From: Streptomyces griseofuscus
GTDB taxonomy: Bacteria; Actinomycetota; Actinomycetes; Streptomycetales; Streptomycetaceae
Assembly (NCBI RefSeq): GCF_014673495.1
Contig: NZ_CP051009.1
Span: 1 to 64,000 of the forward strand
Length of the DNA: 64,000 bases
Reading direction: 5' to 3'
Below are positions 17,644 to 25,060 of the stretch, in pieces. The position numbers and the translations under genes are program-made. A model generated the notes under the pieces. The model had not been told where the DNA came from. It searched no databases and saw only the letters and a list, made by a program, of their open reading frames with translations. The first letter of the stretch is position 1. Every line of letters starts with the position of its first letter.

Positions 17644-17672
17644 CGAAGGCCCGGCTTCAGGCCGGGCCTTCG
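17644..17672 (+). terminator. Hairpin terminator
   Basis: Perfect 12-bp arms (17644-17655 and 17661-17672), 18 bases after the membrane protein gene. Confidence 0.75.
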
Positions 17673-17703
17673 TGCTGCCGCAGCCGGCGTCCGCACCCCC
17701 AAA

Positions 17704-17718
17704 ATGGTTGACCAATAA
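17704..17718. promoter_or_regulatory. Putative operator before the desaturase gene
   Basis: TGGTTGACCAATAAG contains a palindromic TGGT-TG-ACCA and, on the minus strand, TTATTGGTC, which matches the repeats at 15771-15800. TTGACC could also be a -35 element. Confidence 0.5.
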
Positions 17719-17776
17719 GTACCCTGTGTGACTGACCGGCGGGAGCCGCCCGCCCTCCTCATCACCCAGGACCGCC

Positions 17777-18811
17777 ATGCCCCTGTGCTTAGCCCTCCTG
17801 ATCACCGGGACCGCACTGCGCCAGATCGACCGCGTCCACTTCGCCCGCCACCGGCCGCACACCGCCGACGCCGCCCGTCTCATAGCCCTGCAGCGCACAC
17901 GGGCCAACGACCTCACCCCCCTCCTGCTGCTGGCAGGACAGTGGACGCAGATCACCGGCTGGTGGATGCTCGCCGCCCACGGCCCCCTCGCCGCCGTCCT
18001 CGCGGCGGCCGCGGTCGCCGTGCACTTCCGCCACCTGCAGGAGATCAGCCACGCAGCCGTCCACGGCGTCCTCGCCCGCACCCTGCGCGCCAACCAGCTG
18101 CTCGCCGAAGTCTTCGCCCACCACCCCCTCGGACTCGGGCCCCTCACCTCACGACGCCGGCGCCACGTCCACGACCACCACCCCAACGCAACCCTGACCG
18201 GCGACCCCAACCTCGCAGAACTCCGCCAGGCCGGCCTCCACCCCGGCACCACCCGCCCCGCCTACGCGCTGGCGCTCATCCACCCGCTCACCCCGCGCGG
18301 CATACGCGGCACCGCCGCCGGCCTCGCCACTCATCTGCGCGGCCCGGGAGCCTGGCACCGCGCCGCCGCCCTCGCCGCTCTCTGCGCCCTCGCGTACGCG
18401 AGCGGCGGATGGCCTGCCCTGCTGTGCGGGATGCTCATCCCCCGGCTGCTGCTCTACCCGCAGCTGGCCTGGATGTCCCTGCTGGTCGAGCACACCTGGT
18501 TCGACCCCGAACACCGCTCTGGCACACCCGCGCAGGTCGAAGCCGGACGCTGCCTGCGCCTGTACCCGCGCAACTGTGCGCTGGCCACCCTCGCCGCCTC
18601 GACCTGGCTCCCCTACGGCGACCTCCACCACTACGCACACTCCGCCCACCCGGGCCTGCGGTGGAACTACCTGCCCGCCGCAGAAGCCCACCTCGCACCG
18701 CCGCACTTCTCCCCCGACGGACTCCTCATCGGCACAGCCACCGTCGCCCGCCGCCACCACCAGGCGCTCAACGCTCCAGCAGCACGGGCAACCCACCCGG
18801 TGACCGCCTGA
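17777..18811 (+). CDS. Fatty-acid-desaturase-like membrane di-iron enzyme
   Basis: A 344-residue membrane protein with the three histidine boxes of the desaturase/hydroxylase superfamily in order: HLQEISHAAVH (about residue 90), RRHVHDHHPNA (about 130) and GDLHHYAHSAH near residue 275. Several hydrophobic helices lie between them. The reaction is likely an O2-dependent desaturation or hydroxylation of an acyl or similar substrate, but the substrate is not evident. The stop codon is the first base triplet of a 34-bp inverted repeat. Confidence 0.75.
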   Translation: MPLCLALLITGTALRQIDRVHFARHRPHTADAARLIALQRTRANDLTPLLLLAGQWTQITGWWMLAAHGPLAAVLAAAAVAVHFRHLQEISHAAVHGVLARTLRANQLLAEVFAHHPLGLGPLTSRRRRHVHDHHPNATLTGDPNLAELRQAGLHPGTTRPAYALALIHPLTPRGIRGTAAGLATHLRGPGAWHRAAALAALCALAYASGGWPALLCGMLIPRLLLYPQLAWMSLLVEHTWFDPEHRSGTPAQVEAGRCLRLYPRNCALATLAASTWLPYGDLHHYAHSAHPGLRWNYLPAAEAHLAPPHFSPDGLLIGTATVARRHHQALNAPAARATHPVTA

Positions 18812-18885
18812 CCAGCGCATACATGGGTGAGGCCCCGGACACCGCGTTGGTGTGTCCGGGGCCTCACCCATGTATGCGCTGGTCA
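18809..18885. terminator. Long bidirectional terminator, stop codon to stop codon
   Basis: A perfect inverted repeat with 34-bp arms (18809-18842 and 18852-18885) and a 9-base loop lies between two convergent genes. The left arm begins with the TGA of the desaturase gene. The right arm ends with the complement of the TGA of the coiled-coil gene. Confidence 0.85.
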
Positions 18886-19188
18886 GCCTGCGTCCGGGCT
18901 CCTGCCCACCAGCGCCGTCAGCAGCTCGACGATCTGCGCCTGGTTGTGGTCCATCTTCTCTTCAAGGGCATCAAAGCGAGCGTTGACCTTGGCGAACCCA
19001 TCACGAACCTCCCGGCGCAGCGCCGCCTGGCCCTCGATGACCGCGGCGAAATTCCCGCCCGTCTGCACCTGCAGTGCCTCGACACGGTCCTCCACCGCTT
19101 CGACACGGCGGGTCAACGCATCGATCTCCTGGTGCGTGATGCGGTCCTCGGCCACGCAGGCTCCCCCTAGATCATGTGCGGTGCTCAT
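18883..19188 (-). CDS. Small coiled-coil protein
   Basis: A 101-residue protein that is almost entirely coiled coil (ITHQEIDALTRRVEAVEDRV, GFAKVNARFDALEEKMDHNQ). The start MSTAHDLGG is chosen because GGAGGG lies 3-8 bases upstream. No catalytic motif is visible; it may be an oligomerising or adaptor protein. Convergent with the desaturase gene. Confidence 0.65.
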   Translation of the reverse strand: MSTAHDLGGACVAEDRITHQEIDALTRRVEAVEDRVEALQVQTGGNFAAVIEGQAALRREVRDGFAKVNARFDALEEKMDHNQAQIVELLTALVGRSPDAG

Positions 19189-19602
19189 CAGGCCCTCCAC
19201 GATATCGCGACCGCCCCGCCCCTCAGCCCGCCCTGCCGCATCGACGACCACGAAGGGATCCGGCAACCTGCCCCTGACCACGCTCGGCTTCGTAGCACCG
19301 GCCACCGCAGTCTCGGTCGCCGGCGCCTGCTGGTCTGCGCCGCACCATCGCGCTGGCGTACGCGGGTGTCCCCTCGCGGGCGCACGTTGTGACCCGCATC
19401 ACCCGCGCCACTTAAACCTGCTGGCAGAGCGACTAAATGTGATGATCCGATGACTGTCTGTGCGAAAAAAGTTGGGTCGCTTGTAACTCGGATGGGGGTC
19501 CGGAACGGCATCAAGGGCGGAACACGCCTTGTTCCGCTCGGCCGGCGCCGTTGCCCGCCGAGCTTCGCTCTGGATCAAAAGAGGAGGCTTCGTGGGGCCC
19601 AC
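19189..19602. other. Intergenic DNA left of the insertion sequence
   Basis: No supported gene. Minus-strand frames that run through here are extensions of the coiled-coil gene without a ribosome-binding site. The IS630 element inserted at TA 19603-19604 separates this DNA from 20749 onward, so the two flanks were once adjacent. Confidence 0.45.
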
Positions 19603-20748
19603 TAGTGTCCTGAGTCCTTGATCCATCGTTGGTCAGGACATGGGACGTCCTGGGCCGAGACTGGCCGAGTTGGTGTTGTCGGATCACGAGCGGCGGGTGC
19701 TCGGTGGGTTGGTGCGGGGGCAATCGACGCCGCAGGCTCTGGCGTTGAGGGCCCGAATCGTGCTGGCGTGCGCCGAAATGGAGCCTGATGGACTGCCCCG
19801 GTCGGCCAGTTCGGTGGCCGCTGCCGCCGGGGTGACCACGGAGACGGTATCCAAGTGGCGGGGCCGTTTCCTCAGAGACCGGCTGGACGGCCTGGGTGAC
19901 GCGCCCCGCCCGGGCCGGGAGCGGACGGTCACCGATGAGCAAGTCGCCGAGCTGGTCCGGATGACGCTGGAGACGAAGCCGAAGAACGCCACGCACTGGT
20001 CGACACGCTCGATGGCCGAGCGGGTCGGCCTGTCCCAGTCCACCGTCTCCCGGGTCTGGCGGGCCTTCGGCCTTCAGCCCCACCGGGCCGAGTCATTCAA
20101 GCTGTCCACCGATCCATTCTTCGTCGACAAGGTCCACGACGTGGTCGGGCTCTACCTCGACCCGCCCGAAAGGGCACTGGTGCTCTGCGTCGACGAGAAG
20201 TCCCAGATCCAGGCACTGGACCGCTCTCAGCCTGTGCTGCCGATGATGCCCGGTGTCCCGCAACGGGCCAGCCACGATTACGTGCGCGCGGGCACCACGA
20301 CGCTGTTCGCCGCTCTGAACACGGCCACCGGCAAAGTCATCGGCTCACTGCATCGCCGCCACCGCACTGCCGAGTTCAAGAAGTTCCTGGCCAAGCTGGA
20401 GCGCGAGATCCCGACCGGCCTGGAGGTGCACCTCGTCCTGGACAACTACGCCACTCACAAGACCGAGACGATCAAGAAATGGCTGCTGGCCCATCCCCGT
20501 TTCCAGCTGCATTTCACACCCACCGGCTCGTCCTGGCTGAACCTGGTCGAGCGGTGGTTCGCCGAGCTGACCAGCAAGAAGCTCCGCCGCGGCGTCCACC
20601 GCTCCGTCCAGGCCCTCGAACGAGACATCCGGGCCTGGGTCGCCGACTGGAACGACAACCCTCGCCCATACGTCTGGACCAAGACCGCCGATCAAATCCT
20701 CGAATCCCTCGCCAGCTACTGCCGACGGATCAAAGACTCAGGACACTA
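19603..20748 (+). mobile_element. IS630-family insertion sequence
   Basis: The terminal inverted repeats are about 21 bp (GTGTCCTGAGTCCTTGATCC from 19605; GGATCAAAGACTCAGGACAC ending 20746, one mismatch). They are flanked by TA at 19603-19604 and 20747-20748, the target duplication expected for IS630/Tc1 elements. One intact transposase gene fills the element. Confidence 0.9.
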
Positions 20749-20749
20749 G
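19640..20749 (+). CDS. IS630-family transposase
   Basis: A 369-residue transposase. The N-terminal part has two helix-turn-helix units (about residues 20-60 and 110-140; SQSTVSRVWRAFGL). The DDE catalytic core shows LVLCVDEKSQIQALDRSQ with the first Asp, VHLVLDNYATHK with the second, and SWLNLVERWFAELT with the final acidic residue. All three are present, so it is probably active. The TAG stop codon is formed by the duplicated target TA plus the next base, so the protein end depends on the insertion site. Confidence 0.95.
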   Translation: MGRPGPRLAELVLSDHERRVLGGLVRGQSTPQALALRARIVLACAEMEPDGLPRSASSVAAAAGVTTETVSKWRGRFLRDRLDGLGDAPRPGRERTVTDEQVAELVRMTLETKPKNATHWSTRSMAERVGLSQSTVSRVWRAFGLQPHRAESFKLSTDPFFVDKVHDVVGLYLDPPERALVLCVDEKSQIQALDRSQPVLPMMPGVPQRASHDYVRAGTTTLFAALNTATGKVIGSLHRRHRTAEFKKFLAKLEREIPTGLEVHLVLDNYATHKTETIKKWLLAHPRFQLHFTPTGSSWLNLVERWFAELTSKKLRRGVHRSVQALERDIRAWVADWNDNPRPYVWTKTADQILESLASYCRRIKDSGH

Positions 20750-20889
20750 GACCCGGTACACGTACGGCTCGGCCTGCGCCTACCGGATGACCACTGGTTG
20801 CTCCGGAGCCATCGAACGGTCTGCTGGCGGCACCCCCGCCCAGGCTTGCTCCAACCTCGGTCAGGATGTCTGCCGGCCTGACCGACGGT

Positions 20890-20917
20890 CCCCCCGGCGC
20901 CTTCAGGCCGGGGGGAA
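20890..20917 (+). promoter_or_regulatory. Hairpin masking the sigma-factor ribosome-binding site
   Basis: 9-bp arms CCCCCCGGC (20890-20898) and GCCGGGGGG (20907-20915) with an 8-base loop. The right arm contains the G-rich ribosome-binding site of the sigma factor gene, 5 bases before its ATG. Folding would hide the site, so translation could be controlled. Confidence 0.55.
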
Positions 20918-20920
20918 ACG

Positions 20921-21487
20921 ATGACCGATCCTTTCGGCAAAGAACACGACCTTGTCGGCCCCGATCCCGAGCCCATCGGGATCGATCCCCAAGGCGAGCT
21001 CTTCTTCCAGGACCACATGGACACCTTCATGCGCATCGCCCTCTATCGGCTGCGCAATCTCCATGACGCCGAGGACGCCGTCATGGACGCCGTACTGATC
21101 ATGCATCGCAAGATCGAACGCATCCGCGCGGCCGACAACCCGACCAGTCTCGCGATCAAGATTCTCAAAAACTGCATCACCGACTACTCCCGCCGCAGCG
21201 TACGGATCGCCGACCACGAGCATCTGGTGCCTGAAATGCCCACGAGCTCAACCCTGATGGAGCTGGGCCGGTACGACCAGCTCGACAGGGCGATGGAGGC
21301 TCTGGAGGTTCTCTCCCCCCTCCAGGCCCAGTGCGTGCAGCTGCACGATCTGTGCGAGCTGCCCTACACAGAGGTCGCCGAAATCGTCGACATCACCGTG
21401 AACGCGGCGAAGACGAACGCGCACCGCGGCCGTAAACAGCTGATGGTGCTGCTCACGGAACTCGCTAAGGAGAAAGGGGCCTCCTGA
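20921..21487 (+). CDS. ECF-type RNA polymerase sigma factor
   Basis: A 188-residue protein with the two sigma domains of the extracytoplasmic-function type. Region 2 (about residues 30-95) has MRIALYRLRNLHDAEDAVMD. Region 4 (about 125-180) has EVLSPLQAQCVQLHDLCELP and a helix-turn-helix YTEVAEIVDITVNAAKTNAH. No anti-sigma factor with a zinc motif is adjacent; the next gene overlaps by one base and encodes an unrelated protein. The regulon is unknown. Confidence 0.88.
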   Translation: MTDPFGKEHDLVGPDPEPIGIDPQGELFFQDHMDTFMRIALYRLRNLHDAEDAVMDAVLIMHRKIERIRAADNPTSLAIKILKNCITDYSRRSVRIADHEHLVPEMPTSSTLMELGRYDQLDRAMEALEVLSPLQAQCVQLHDLCELPYTEVAEIVDITVNAAKTNAHRGRKQLMVLLTELAKEKGAS

Positions 21488-22362
21488 TGCCGGAATACCT
21501 CCTGAACCAACAGACCAGGGCTGTCCACGAGAAGGCCGACCCCCGCGCCGACGAGGCCGAGGACGGCCCGGAGGGGCCGGACCAGTCTCTGGGCGGGGCG
21601 GGAACGGAGGACGCAGTGGAATTGCTGGCCCGCCAGGCGGAGGCGATCCGCGCGCAGGTCACGCGTCACAGCACCGAGCACTTCATGCAGCGCCTCGCGG
21701 CGCGGCTCGCGTCCGACTCCAAGCGGCCCACCCGGGTGCAGTACGCATCCGCGGGGGCGGCCGCCGACGCGGACACCCTCTACCCGGAGGAGATGCCGGA
21801 GGTCACCCAGCTGGCACCGCCGACCTCCGGACCGTCCTCACGGACGGCCCGGCCGGACGGGCGGCCGCACCTGCGGCCGCGCTCACGCCGACGGCGCCCC
21901 ACCCCCATCAACCCCTTCGACCCGAAGGCCAGTCAGTACCTTGCCTTCACCTACGTCACCGAGCTGTGCAGCAACATCCTGCGCTCCGCGGAGATCGACA
22001 CCCTCGAAGCCTTCGCGGCCGACTACGACGAGGCCGGCGCCCGGACCTTCGGATGCCTGCTCTACAGCCTCGATAAACGGGAGTCGGCGACCTACTGGTG
22101 GCGTTTCGCCGCCGGGGCCGGCGACGCGCTCGCCGCGCATCTGCTCGCCGCCCACCACGCAGCGACCGGACCCAACGCCGACTCCCGCGCGTGGAACGCC
22201 TTCTCCAGGATGCTCGGCTTCAGGCCGGACCGACATGTACCCCAGCCGGTCCGGCACCGCACCGAACTCGCACCGAACTTCACCCGTGACATCCCCGTTC
22301 GGCAAGAAGCCCGCGTCTTCCTGCGTTACCCGCGACTGCCTCTCGGGCTCATGACCCGATAG
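21487..22362 (+). CDS. Protein coupled to the ECF sigma factor
   Basis: A 291-residue protein. The first half is acidic and disordered, with a basic patch (RPHLRPRSRRRRP). The second half is helical (YLAFTYVTELCSNILRSAEI, ESATYWWRFAAGAGDALAAH), resembling a short TPR/Sel1-like repeat. Its ATG overlaps the sigma gene stop (TGATG), so expression is coupled and a partner role such as sigma control is possible. No membrane helix is seen. Confidence 0.7.
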   Translation: MPEYLLNQQTRAVHEKADPRADEAEDGPEGPDQSLGGAGTEDAVELLARQAEAIRAQVTRHSTEHFMQRLAARLASDSKRPTRVQYASAGAAADADTLYPEEMPEVTQLAPPTSGPSSRTARPDGRPHLRPRSRRRRPTPINPFDPKASQYLAFTYVTELCSNILRSAEIDTLEAFAADYDEAGARTFGCLLYSLDKRESATYWWRFAAGAGDALAAHLLAAHHAATGPNADSRAWNAFSRMLGFRPDRHVPQPVRHRTELAPNFTRDIPVRQEARVFLRYPRLPLGLMTR

Positions 22363-22431
22363 GCCCACCCACCGCTCGTCAACCTGGCGTCGCCCAGCCC
22401 ACAAGCAGTCCGACGCCTAGGAGGCATGCCC

Positions 22432-22539
22432 ATGAACAACATCATCGAGAACGTCATCGCGGGCCTCATCGTCACCGCGGTCGCCTGGTGCGTCGCACGG
22501 ACCTACGGCCGCTGGCGTCGCAAGGAGCACACGGATTAG
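22432..22539 (+). CDS. Small membrane peptide (35 residues)
   Basis: MNNIIENVIAGLIVTAVAWC followed by a basic tail ending in RRKEHTD: a single predicted membrane helix. AGGAGG is 7 bases before this ATG; an earlier in-frame ATG is too close to it. It lies between the sigma-coupled gene and the coiled-coil gene on the same strand. Confidence 0.6.
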   Translation: MNNIIENVIAGLIVTAVAWCVARTYGRWRRKEHTD

Positions 22540-22605
22540 CCACCGAGGCATCGGCCTTTGACGAACGCCTGATTTCAGCCTGGACAACCGCTGTCCTCAG
22601 GCCAG

Positions 22606-23979
22606 ATGACCGGATCTCCCAGCGGTGGAAGCACCGCACAAGTAAGCATACTCAACGAACTCGTACGACTACTGAACGCAACGAAATGGGGGATGATGGC
22701 CCGCCAGCCGAACCCGGATCTCACCACCACCCTGACGATGCTCCACACCACCGTCATGCACACGGATCAGAGCATCCGGGACTCGCTCGACAAGAGTGTC
22801 GAGAAGCTGGAGTCGGCCGGCCGGTCCGCGCACGAGAAGACGACCAAAGAAGTCGTCGACGAGCTCGGCCGGATGCGCGCGAACTTCCGCGACGTCTACA
22901 ACAAGCTGAACTCCAACGGGGAATCGCTCAACAGCGCCGTCCGCGATGTGGTGGCCCAACTGCGCACCGAACTGAGGGAAGTCCGCGTCGTACTCGCGGA
23001 CCTCACCCCACCCGAACCGGCGCCGAACCACGCCACCCCGCCCGCTCCCGCTCCGGCCCTCCAGGAAACAGCCGGCACCGACGGCGAGCGCACCGACCCC
23101 GCGACGGCGCCGGTGGCCACCATCACCGAGCCCGACGAGCTACCGGCCGCTTCCCTCCCCACCTCGATCCCCGCGCAGCGCTCCGCCGAGCAGTACCCCT
23201 CACCCGACACGGCGCTCCAGGCCGACGCGGTCCGCCAGGCCGTCCGCGAAGTTCTCGCCGAAGACCTCGCCCCCGTGCGCGCCGCACTGGCCGCCGCAAA
23301 CAGCAGCAGCGACAGCACGACGGGCGACCAGCGTGACGCCACGGACCGACTGCTCGAAGCAGCCGCGGAAGTCAGGCAGGAGGTCAGCTCCGCCGTGGAG
23401 AAGGTCCGGTCCGAACTCGCCGTGATGCAACAGGAGATCGCGGGCCTGCGTGCCGCCGTGGAGGAACTGCGCTCACCGCAGGGCACCGACACCGAGACCG
23501 CGGCCGCCGAAGTCAGCGCGGAACACAGCACCCTGCTCAAGACGGCGGCCCGCGTCTCCTCCGCCAGCCTGCTGTGCCACCGCGACATCTGGGAGTTCAT
23601 CACCGCCCACACCGGACGGCACCCCCACTTCCGGGTGCCGCCACGTGTCGCCGACGAAGGAGACGAGCGGATCCGCGCCGCGCTCTCCGGCCGCTCCCTG
23701 ATTGCCCTGCTGATCAGCCTGCACTCCATCAAGCAGACCGCGAGCGACGGCGACGGCGACCAGGAGCTCGCCGCCACTCTCTACGAGCGGATCGAGGAAA
23801 GCCTGTCCGACCTCACCCTCGGCGGCGAACCGGTCACCATCACCCTCGACGACCGCACACCCTCTACCCCGGATGCCGAAAGCCGCAGCGAGGACGATGG
23901 CGGGCCCGAAGGCACCCCACCGGCCTCCACGGAACACGCCTCGGAACCCGACGACGAGGCCGGCCCCACCGCCGCGTGA
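22606..23979 (+). CDS. Coiled-coil protein of the ECF island
   Basis: A 457-residue soluble protein. Helical segments at about 40-130 (TLTMLHTTVMHTDQSIRDSL) and 205-300 (EVRQEVSSAVEKVRSELAVM) are coiled coils, joined by Pro/Thr-rich linkers. A compact helical domain around 310-390 begins RDIWEFITAHTGRHPHFRVP, and the tail is acidic. No catalytic motif is recognised. The ATG at 22606 lacks a strong ribosome-binding site; an ATG at 22696 is an alternative. It ends before a hairpin at 24063-24103. Confidence 0.65.
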   Translation: MTGSPSGGSTAQVSILNELVRLLNATKWGMMARQPNPDLTTTLTMLHTTVMHTDQSIRDSLDKSVEKLESAGRSAHEKTTKEVVDELGRMRANFRDVYNKLNSNGESLNSAVRDVVAQLRTELREVRVVLADLTPPEPAPNHATPPAPAPALQETAGTDGERTDPATAPVATITEPDELPAASLPTSIPAQRSAEQYPSPDTALQADAVRQAVREVLAEDLAPVRAALAAANSSSDSTTGDQRDATDRLLEAAAEVRQEVSSAVEKVRSELAVMQQEIAGLRAAVEELRSPQGTDTETAAAEVSAEHSTLLKTAARVSSASLLCHRDIWEFITAHTGRHPHFRVPPRVADEGDERIRAALSGRSLIALLISLHSIKQTASDGDGDQELAATLYERIEESLSDLTLGGEPVTITLDDRTPSTPDAESRSEDDGGPEGTPPASTEHASEPDDEAGPTAA

Positions 23980-24062
23980 AGGGCATCGCCGCGGGCCTGC
24001 CCTTCGGCCATAGCCCCTGCCACGCCATGATTCGCAGCCCAGCGGACTGACGTACGACCGCC

Positions 24063-24103
24063 GCCGTACCAGAGCCGAGCGCGCCGCCCGGCTCTGGTAC
24101 GGC
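24063..24103 (+). terminator. Hairpin terminator
   Basis: Perfect 15-bp arms (24063-24077 and 24089-24103) with an 11-base loop close the ECF operon. Confidence 0.75.
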
Positions 24104-24336
24104 GCGCTCGGCTCGGGCCCGCTCGATCACCAGGGCTGGCGGATCCGTCCCTCCTGCTCAGGAACCTAGTACCTGCGATCGACCGTGGTCGATACGCCCA
24201 CCACCCTCCCGGCCGCCCCGACCGGCTGCGGCAGCAGAACCGTCAGCCCGTCAGCGCCCGGCGCAGCGGCCCGATACACCGTCCGGCCTTCTCCGTCCGC
24301 GCCCGGCGCAGCGCGGCGGCGTGGGAGGCGTCGGCC

Positions 24337-24701
24337 TTGCGGCGGCGCTCGGTGCGGGCCTGCTCGTGCCTCTATGCTGCGCCGGACGGCGACGCCGTCG
24401 AGGCGGTGATAGCGCGGCGCCGGGGCGGAGGCCGCTACGCCGACCCGGGCTTCGTCCGCTCCCTCTGGTTACCGTGGCTGTTCACCACCGGGCAGGGCAT
24501 CGCCTACAGCTCCGCGCGCCGCGACGCGAACGTCTTCGTGCTGATCGTGGGCTGGGCGCCTTCATCTACGCCGGGATGATCGCCCTGTACTTCTTCGCCC
24601 GTGCACTCTGGGCCGTCGACGACGACCAGTCCGCTCCGTCCAGCACGGCAGCGCCCGGTCCCGGAGCGCCGGAGCTTCGCACGCCGGAGTCCGACGGCTG
24701 A
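24337..24701 (+). pseudogene. Frameshifted small membrane protein gene
   Basis: One frame reads DGDAVEAVIARRRGGGRYAD and WLPWLFTTGQGIAYSS up to NVFVLIVGW. The adjacent frame continues GAFIYAGMIALYFFARALWA and an acidic end. A two-base change near 24550 would rejoin them into one membrane protein of roughly 110-120 residues, so the gene appears broken. A sequencing error is possible. The family is unknown. Confidence 0.45.
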
Positions 24702-25019
24702 TCAGTCGACGACATCAAGGTGAGCCATGGCGTAGCCGCGTTCGTCAGGATGACGTGCCAGGCGTGCCATCACCCACGCGGTCCTGGCGTCCATCCCTTC
24801 ACCAAAGTCGGCGGCCAGGCGCCGCGCCTGCCACGTAGTGCGCGGGGCGAGCAGCCACCGCACCAGCGGGAACCGGACCCGGCGGCTGGTGTCAGCAGTC
24901 GTCCGGGCCACCCCGTCAGGGAAGTCTTCGGAAGCGAGATCAGTGGAGTTCGGGTCGGCCACGACCGCGAGTCTGGCTACGGCCCATACCGCTGGGACGG
25001 TCATCAGGCCGGAGATCAC
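24702..25019 (-). CDS. Hypothetical protein downstream of the kinase
   Basis: A 105-residue protein. The N-terminus (MISGLMTVPAVWAVARLAVV) is hydrophobic and could be a signal anchor. The rest is basic, with FPLVRWLLAPRTTWQARRLA and WVMARLARHPDERGYAMAHL. It lies 41 bases after the kinase-DnaJ gene on the same strand and is probably cotranscribed. Not recognised. Confidence 0.5.
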   Translation of the reverse strand: MISGLMTVPAVWAVARLAVVADPNSTDLASEDFPDGVARTTADTSRRVRFPLVRWLLAPRTTWQARRLAADFGEGMDARTAWVMARLARHPDERGYAMAHLDVVD

Positions 25020-25060
25020 CGAAACGGACGGTCCACGTCCTCGCTGTTGACGCGGGGGTG

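Noticed and set aside
17728..19170. 480-codon plus-strand frame over the desaturase gene
   Set aside because: Arg/Pro-rich shadow. The desaturase frame has three histidine boxes and membrane helices.
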